A program made the position numbers and the translations under genes. Of a stretch of 64,000 nt of DNA, positions 57,899 to 64,000 are shown one piece after another. Origin of the DNA: Lytechinus pictus. Lineage: Eukaryota > Echinodermata > Echinoidea > Temnopleuroida > Toxopneustidae. Position 1 is the stretch's first letter. Each line of letters opens with the position of its first letter. Under the pieces are notes generated by a model that ran no database searches, was not told where the DNA came from, and saw nothing but the letters and a program-made list of their open reading frames with translations. The stretch is from assembly GCF_037042905.1 (NCBI RefSeq), contig NC_087262.1, forward strand, positions 8,201,001 through 8,265,000, read 5' to 3'.

Positions 57899-58731
57899 CC
57901 CACACGCAAATAACAAGACATATAAAGGAACATTTGCTTTTAACCGAGGAATAAATATAATTTATAGGCATTATAACGTTAATAAATGCCAAGTGAATGT
58001 ACCCCGATGCTTCAATGTATTTTCTACATCTAGGTGAGATAATACTTTGGTAATATTAATAAACTCTCCCAAAACTTCATTAAGAAAGCTTACTTTAGAA
58101 GAGGAGGCGCCAGCATATTTCTGATATTAAGACGTATTTTTCTCATTCATTTAGAGGGGATTAATATATATAGTTAAAGACCGAGGCCTCCCGTTCTTAT
58201 ACTCTATACTTACACTTTCTTTCACTTTCTCAATGTTTTCCCCTTATGTATATTAATATTCTTTATGAAATATTGATTTTGTATGAATTTATGTTTACAA
58301 AAATGAAGAAATATTTTAAATGGAAGAAAATAATGTGTATATGAAAAATTAAATCAAATTAGATTACATCAATGTTGATGAGATGACAGTGGTAGAACAG
58401 CAATAACAAGAACAAGACAGGCATGCTGCGCATTCGCCAATGTTCATTCCATTCAACTTTGTTAAAAGACATAAATAATTTAAAGATATCATACTGGAAT
58501 GGAAAGCACATTGACCATTGATTGATTACATTGTAAGGCACTTTAAAACATTAAGATACACGAATTAGTATAAATTATCTAATTTTGTACATCTGTGATT
58601 TACATTTATCACATGAATGACGAGGACACATTTTATCCAGATGTTGCGTGACATGTGTAAATATAACATACATGTTTTTTGATACATGTACACAACATTT
58701 TACCCAATACACTGTCACTGATTTATTGCTT

Positions 58732-58737
58732 AGGTTT
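58732..58737 (-). promoter_or_regulatory. Candidate poly(A) signal of the acidic membrane-protein gene
   Basis: AATAAA on the minus strand about 100 bases after the stop at 58839. Confidence 0.5.
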
Positions 58738-58838
58738 GAATACTGTGAAAGTCTATTTATGGTGTATAGACACCAACACAATAGGATTTGGCGCCACTCT
58801 CTTGTATTGATCCCCTCACTCCCCCACCCAAGGCACAC

Positions 58839-61800
58839 TTAGTATCCTCTTTCATCTAAGTCCTGTTCAGTCAGCATTGGAGCACGTTCTTCTGATTGGG
58901 GGCCGGTCCTCCAGTCGTATTGTTTTGAGTCTACTGTAGGGACACCAACAACCTGAGGGGAATACAAGAATGCAATTAAAAAAAAAACATTGAATAGGAA
59001 CTGAATATAAATATGTGTAATAACAGTCAATATAGCAAGGTTATCATTTCGTGCTTATATCAGATATGACAAACCGTCCACTTCATATTTATCATGATTA
59101 TCAGCTTCACTTATATATATACCAGGGTGTAGGCTGGTTTGAGCATGGGAGGTGCACACCCTGGGGAGGTGGAACTAAAGTGGTATGGGGGGTTGCACAT
59201 TTTGGGGAGGTGGAACTAAAGTTTGGAAAATCGGCTGTTGAAAGCAGAAAAAGGGGTAAAAATTTCGTTTTGGTAGCAAGTGTCGGAACTCCTCTGCCTC
59301 AGCGGGAGTGTGCACGTGTACCCAGTACACCCCCCCCCCCCCGGCCTACGCCCGATATCAAGGCTTGTTTGCATTTCGGTAGGAACCGATCTACCCATTA
59401 ACGTTACCAGGGTTCGGTGTTGCAACATATAGATCCAAGGCTTGCCAACGTACATTTTAGTTTGGTGATATACAATTTGAATCCCGGACCTTGTGATTTA
59501 CATTACGGAGACTTGTCCAGCAGACTACGACACCTCGAGTCTACTATTTACCTACAGTCAATAGAACCTTACTTTCGTCTGAAGACTTCATACTTTTAGA
59601 ATAATGTTAGATTAAAAGTTAGTATTAGCCATCCAAGGGGTGAAGCAGAGATGGATCAAAGAGTTGACGGGGGCCACTTTATCACAAATCTTTTGAATAG
59701 CCTAAATGTGAATATAACAATTCATCATGAAAATTTGGAGGGGTTGCACTTTTCTGTACAACATTTGATTCTTTTAAACCTAAATCCGCGTGCGGTATGA
59801 GATAATATGCAGTATAGAAGCGTGGAACCCTTTCAAACTAGTGGAAGTAATATCAACTCCCATATCTAATTATTGCAATAAAAGTTGGAAACTCTATGAG
59901 GGTCCGTGTAAACTCGGTCACACACACACCATCACACACACTCAAACACCATCCCACACACGCGCACATTTGTTTTAATTCTTACCCTTATCTTCCCTCG
60001 GTAATTCTTCCAGGCAAGAAGGATTAAAACACACAAGATGAGGGCTGGAATGCAGTATAGGATTAGCTTTGCTCCACCACTTCTGTATAGATCATCGTCG
60101 AATTCTTGAGGAACGGTGAATTGATCCCTGTCTTCCTGATCCTCATTTTTTTCTCCTGTTCGGTCCAATCCGAAGAAGTCTTCCTCCTCCTTTTCTTCAC
60201 TCGAGTCGGACTCCTGGGGGGGGGGGGAGGAGAGGGAACCCATTATCGTCAAAGAATGACCCACAGAAAAAAAAAATATTTATTCATTTATCCACCTATG
60301 CCCTCACGTTAAGTCGTACAAATCCCGTCCGATAGACATTGGGTATTTAAGTATGAAGCAAGATAATTACATCCTCTTTCATACCCGCTTGGTACCCTGA
60401 AGAACATTCCCGGCCGACCCAATCAAACCAATTTTTGACCATATAAATATATCAAAAGCAATAGTCCACAAGTACATACATGTAACTAGCCCCCAAAATA
60501 ACGCAATTTAAACTTTTTGGTACACAAAGGAATATTCAACTTTCAAATGTACATGTTCTGAATATCATAAAAAAGAAACAATGGAGAGTAGGACATACTC
60601 ATGAATTTGAACATAAGTATTTTGTACGATGGCTTAGGACTTTGCACAGTAAGATTACCATGCCTAAATAGTCACATCAAATATTAAACGACGTTTATAT
60701 ATGGGTCGCAGCAGTCGTAGGGTATGGCCTTAATGCAAGTATACTTTAAATCACAGGTCTTTTAAACGACCCCCTTTTTCGTAATTCTCTTCAACTGTAT
60801 TTTAACGTATCTCTGGCGTAACAACAGATTTTATTCACTTATGTGAATTCCAGTCTGACCTATCAGCATGAAATGATTTCAACGTTTGGTAGCTATTAAA
60901 CGATGGAGAACATATTGCCAAGGTTCTACTAAAGGTAACCGCACACCTTACGACCGTCTGCAACCCGATTTCTTTAATAAAACGTCGGTTCATTTCATAC
61001 GAATATGTAGACATGAAAATCATACAAAGCTCTAAGCCATCGTACAAATACTTTTGTTCAAATCCATATGCTTCCCTTCTTATTAGGATAATATAATTCA
61101 ATATCTGATCGTAATGACATTATAGAGGTAAACTGCCGATTCGTCTATTGCCAACTCGTCCACTCATCACATGGTCTACCTTCATTTTGTCTAATGCCAT
61201 TCCGTCCAACAACATTTCGTCTATCAGCCATTTAGTCCAATAACCATTTGGTCCAATCATCACTTCGTCTAATCACCAATTCGTCTATGACCATTTCGCC
61301 TTATAACCAGTTGGTCTAATATCCACTTTATTTTCATTCATTTCGCCCAATTAACACTTTTAGTCCAATTAGACCAGATGGTGTATGAACTAAATTGGCT
61401 ATTGGACCAACTGGAAATCTGACGAATTGGCATTAGCCCGATCGGAAACATACCATTATAGCAATCATACGGTTGGCAATGATTTGAAACCAATTTGGCC
61501 TTTATTCCAAAATAAACGCTTGCAATCATTCAATGTCGAGAATAGTATTCTTACTTATTTTGATGCTGAAATAAAGAAATTCTATTCAATCATTTTTTCA
61601 GTAAACAGAATGCAATTTTTTCACACTCGGATCGTAGACCAGTCGCATGGTGTTCGGTAGCCTTCACACAGAGTGCAAGGTGAAAACCAGTGGCGTAACT
61701 ACGGGGGGGGCATGGGGGCACGTGCCCCCCTCCCCCAATCGGCTGACCAAAAAAAAACGGGGGAAAGGAGAAAAAGAGGGAGAGGAAGAGAAACGTAGTG

Positions 61801-64000
61801 GAAAAGAAGAAATTATTGTTTATTATAATGTTATATTATATTATATTTATGTTGTTATATTACATGAAAACAATTTTTTTCGTAATTTTATGAAACATAA
61901 TTTGCTCAGGGCCTATGTCTTCATTGTTCCTGGAGCTCGCATTGTCTGTTTCACGAGATATATAGTCCTGTTGTACTAAAACCTCCCGTTTTTTATTCAA
62001 TATACACCAAATATATTTCCTCGCACTTCGAGTTATTATTGTTTTATGTACAATAGTCTGCTTCTTTTTCCTGACTACTTAAAGTGATTGCCCCATTTGA
62101 AGGTCTTAATATAAAACATTTCCTGTCCGTGCTTACGTTCGCATATTAGTGGATTGTTGAGATATGTCCCCTTTTATATCTGAATATCAAAACGCGTTTC
62201 GCGCTCGCATCATTTGGTTAGTGAAATACGTATATGGTCTAAGTGAATTCCTACAAACAAGCCTTAAAACGCCCCTCTTCAGGTCTGAATTTCCTAAATT
62301 TTCAGCTCGCGTTTCGCGCTCGCAATATCTAATTAGTGAGATGCGTATGTTAATAATCATGATTACAATGATTCAAGTGCTTCATGTGTTTAGATGTAAT
62401 TCTAACAAAATCAGCAAGCGCTTGGCACTCGCATTAGATGACTATGGTGAGATATGTATACTCTTAATGGATTCCTGAACATAGTCCTTGAAAATCTGCG
62501 TTTTGGGTCAATATATACAAAAATTTCAGCTCGCGCTTCGCGCTCGCATTGTTTAGCGAGACCGGTACGTATCAAGATTACACAAATTTGATTATAATGT
62601 CCCTTTTTAGGTCTGAATATCAAATATTTTAAGCTCCCGCTTCGCAATCGCATTATTTGATCAGTGAGATACATATCCGTTTAATGGCACTGTCCTTAAA
62701 ATGTCTTTATTAGGTCAGTATACCTGGCAACTGAGCGCGCGAAGCGCACTCATTAAGTGACTCAATTTTTTTGCTGATGCCCCCCCCCCCCCCCCATGCC
62801 GTGACCCACGGTACGCCACTGGTGAAAACGGAAGCGAACTGTATTCGGTACTTACCTGGTACGAACTAGCATCGTAGAGCCATTCTAGATTTGAGTTTTC
62901 CGAACTGTCTACTCCGTAACTGGTATCGGAAAACCCTGTTTGGATAAGGGGCAAAGAAAGAAGGGATTAACCATTCTGAAAAGTTTACAAGGTGTAACAT
63001 TGTAAGAGAGAATAACCATGATAATGTTCCGAGGTTTTAAGTATAAAAAGGAACATTACAAAAATGTTACAAGGAGAATATTTCGATGTCCATTTACTTC
63101 TCGCTGTTATTTTGTAAAGTTCAGTAGATACATAAGTGAAGTAAATTATACCTAACACTTCAAAAGATAACGATAATCCTGGCGGGTGATAAGAATTGTA
63201 AAAATGAAAATCCATATTCTATTATTGGAAACGAAAATCAGAAATTGAAATCATCCGAAAAATTCATTTTGCCCAATTGATCGTGGGCCCGTCAGCCACT
63301 GAGCAGAGCCAGATCGACGTCGATCTATCCCCTAAATCGTTGAATACCAATATGGGTAGCAACAAAACTTCCATCTTTTAACATCATTTTGTCTGACGCG
63401 GCCGGGGATTCAACTCCTTGCCGGTTGTGGGACGGACGCCCTACCAACCGAGCCAACACACCGGTTAGTTATATCAGTGATCCAATCAAGTTATCCAATT
63501 CAGTGTACGACTAAAACGGACTCGTCATCAGACTGGAGGCTCAAAATCCCTTGATTTCAAGAGAGATTTTCGTAAAATGTATTACCTAAGTTTGTATCGT
63601 AAACAGACGAATGTTATCGATTACAGCTCTGTAAGTTTAACTTTTTGTTTGACAACCTGACAGGGACTGCTCCTTCATGGAACAGGAAGGCACCCCTTCT
63701 TTCTCTGATGTTTGAACTTGTGGAAAAATATGAGGAAATTAAAAGGTGGAGACATGAAAAGTTGGAGGTAAGGAAAGAAATGATTTTATCTTGTTATACC
63801 AAATTGTTAATTAGTAAAAAGAAAATTTTAGCCTTCCCCTGAACTACCCTGGTGCCACCCAAGCATCTGTGCCGCTGTAACGTTACCTTCTGAATCGGAA
63901 TCCTGCCAGAAGCTATCAGGTGACCCGTCACCTCCTGCAAGGGAATCTGAAGACTCATAGTAACTTGATTCGAGGAAGTTCTTGACAGGGTCGAGCGAAG
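58839..64000 (-). CDS. Single-pass membrane protein with acidic Ser/Asp-rich ectodomain, 3' part
   Basis: Four exons join in phase on the minus strand: 64000-63887 (continuing off the window), 62935-62856, 60213-59986 and 58952-58839 (stop TAA). The 178 residues begin SLDPVKNFLESSYYESSDSL and continue SPDSFWQDSDSEG|FSDTSYG, LEWLYDASSYQ|ESDSSEEK, an Asp/Glu run, then PQEFDDDLYRSGG. One membrane helix follows (AKLILYCIPALILCVLILLA), with basic WKNYRGKIR on its C side, so the tail is cytosolic. The 37-residue last exon reads VVGVPTVDSKQYDWRTGPQS and ends TEQDLDERGY. All donors and acceptors are consensus (GTAAGT, GTAAGA, GTAACG; CAG). I do not recognise the family. The acidic out, basic in layout suggests a type I surface protein. 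The N-terminus, which would tell its role, lies off the right edge. Confidence 0.75.
60597..61070. mobile_element. 470 bp palindromic element
   Basis: TTTGAACATAAGTATTTTGT then ACGATGGCTTAGGACTTTG pairs with the reverse of CAAAGCTCTAAGCCATCGTA then CAAATACTTTTGTTCAAATC. Further in, AAACGACGTTTATA and TAATAAAACGTCGG also pair. It lies in an intron of the acidic membrane-protein gene. The minus-strand 88-codon frame in it is not a gene. Confidence 0.7.
61125..61440. repeat. Second locus of the GTC-type 13-15 bp repeat
   Basis: Units such as TTCGTCTATTGCCAACTCGTCC, TTTGTCTAATGCCATTCCGTCC and ATTTGGTCCAATCATCACTT run for about 240 bp. An inverted tail (TTGGACCAACTGG, GACGAATTGGCATTAG) closes it. 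Clearly the same family as 11528-11950. Confidence 0.8.
61688..62821. mobile_element. hAT-superfamily non-autonomous transposon with 8 bp TSD
   Basis: The element starts CAGTGGCGTA and ends TACGCCACTG. It is flanked on both sides by GTGAAAAC (61680-61687 and 62822-62829), a perfect 8 bp target duplication. Such ends and duplication length define hAT elements. Internally a roughly 110-140 bp unit built on TCAGCTCGCGCTTCGCGCTC repeats between about 62190 and 62750, and the ends carry G/C homopolymer stems. No transposase frame is present. The insertion is 27 bp past the donor of the exon at 62856-62935. Confidence 0.88.
63296..63475 (-). mobile_element. tRNA-derived SINE, partial
   Basis: On the minus strand, AACCGGTGTGTTGGCTCGGT then TGGTAGGGCGTCCGTCCCAC forms a tRNA-like 5' half with an A box (TGGCTCGGTTGG). 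A weak B box (GAGTTGAATCC) follows. The body runs into GATAGATCGACGTCGATCTG, itself a 12 bp palindrome. It lies in the intron between the first two visible exons of the acidic membrane-protein gene. Confidence 0.7.

Noticed and set aside
57627-58037. 136-codon plus-strand frame
   Set aside because: It is antisense to a tRNA-derived SINE, whose A and B boxes are on the other strand.

Overview
The window is nuclear DNA of an animal. Genes are split into short exons (50-312 bases) with GT-AG introns of about 0.3-4 kb. Pol III-derived SINEs, inverted-repeat (MITE-like) elements and microsatellites are dense between and inside genes. An L-gulonolactone oxidase gene, a large adhesion GPCR and a SINE with a 7SL-like head fit a marine deuterostome invertebrate. 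An echinoderm, most likely a sea urchin, is my best guess; this is inference and was not matched to a genome.

Layout. (1) 1-3.1 kb: two candidate minus-strand exons of an unrecognised membrane-protein gene that runs off the left edge. (2) 3.1-9 kb: repeats, including a SINE with a 7SL-like head, a 1.1 kb near-perfect palindrome and an 850 bp array of about 37 short palindromes. (3) 9.06-12.15 kb, plus strand: the last three coding exons of L-gulonolactone oxidase, the final enzyme of vitamin C synthesis. (4) 12.2-17.6 kb: transposon remnants, including a TTAA-flanked piggyBac-type MITE and a hAT-like element. (5) 17.66-38.02 kb, minus strand: a complete adhesion GPCR rebuilt from 24 exons whose phases all agree, about 1090 residues. 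It runs signal peptide, EGF-like, pentraxin/LamG, EGF fragment, hormone-receptor domain, GAIN with a degenerate GPS, seven membrane helices, and a long cytoplasmic tail ending in a class I PDZ ligand. (6) 38.1-58.7 kb: a 20 kb stretch in which I see no convincing gene, only repeats and AT-rich DNA. (7) 58.84-64.0 kb, minus strand: the 3' end of a gene for a single-pass membrane protein with a very acidic, Ser/Asp-rich ectodomain. A hAT element with a perfect 8 bp target duplication sits just beyond one of its splice donors.

The genes do not form an operon or pathway. They are independent animal genes with their own introns.

Most unusual signals: tandem roughly 400 bp units, each carrying a tRNA-like gene with an apparent UCA (UGA-reading) anticodon, a Pol III terminator and (TA)n flanks, at two separate places; the palindrome array at 7.3-8.2 kb; a short-period GTC-type repeat folded into palindromes at two distant loci; the SINE with a 7SL-like head; and the adhesion GPCR whose GPS lacks the residues needed for self-cleavage.
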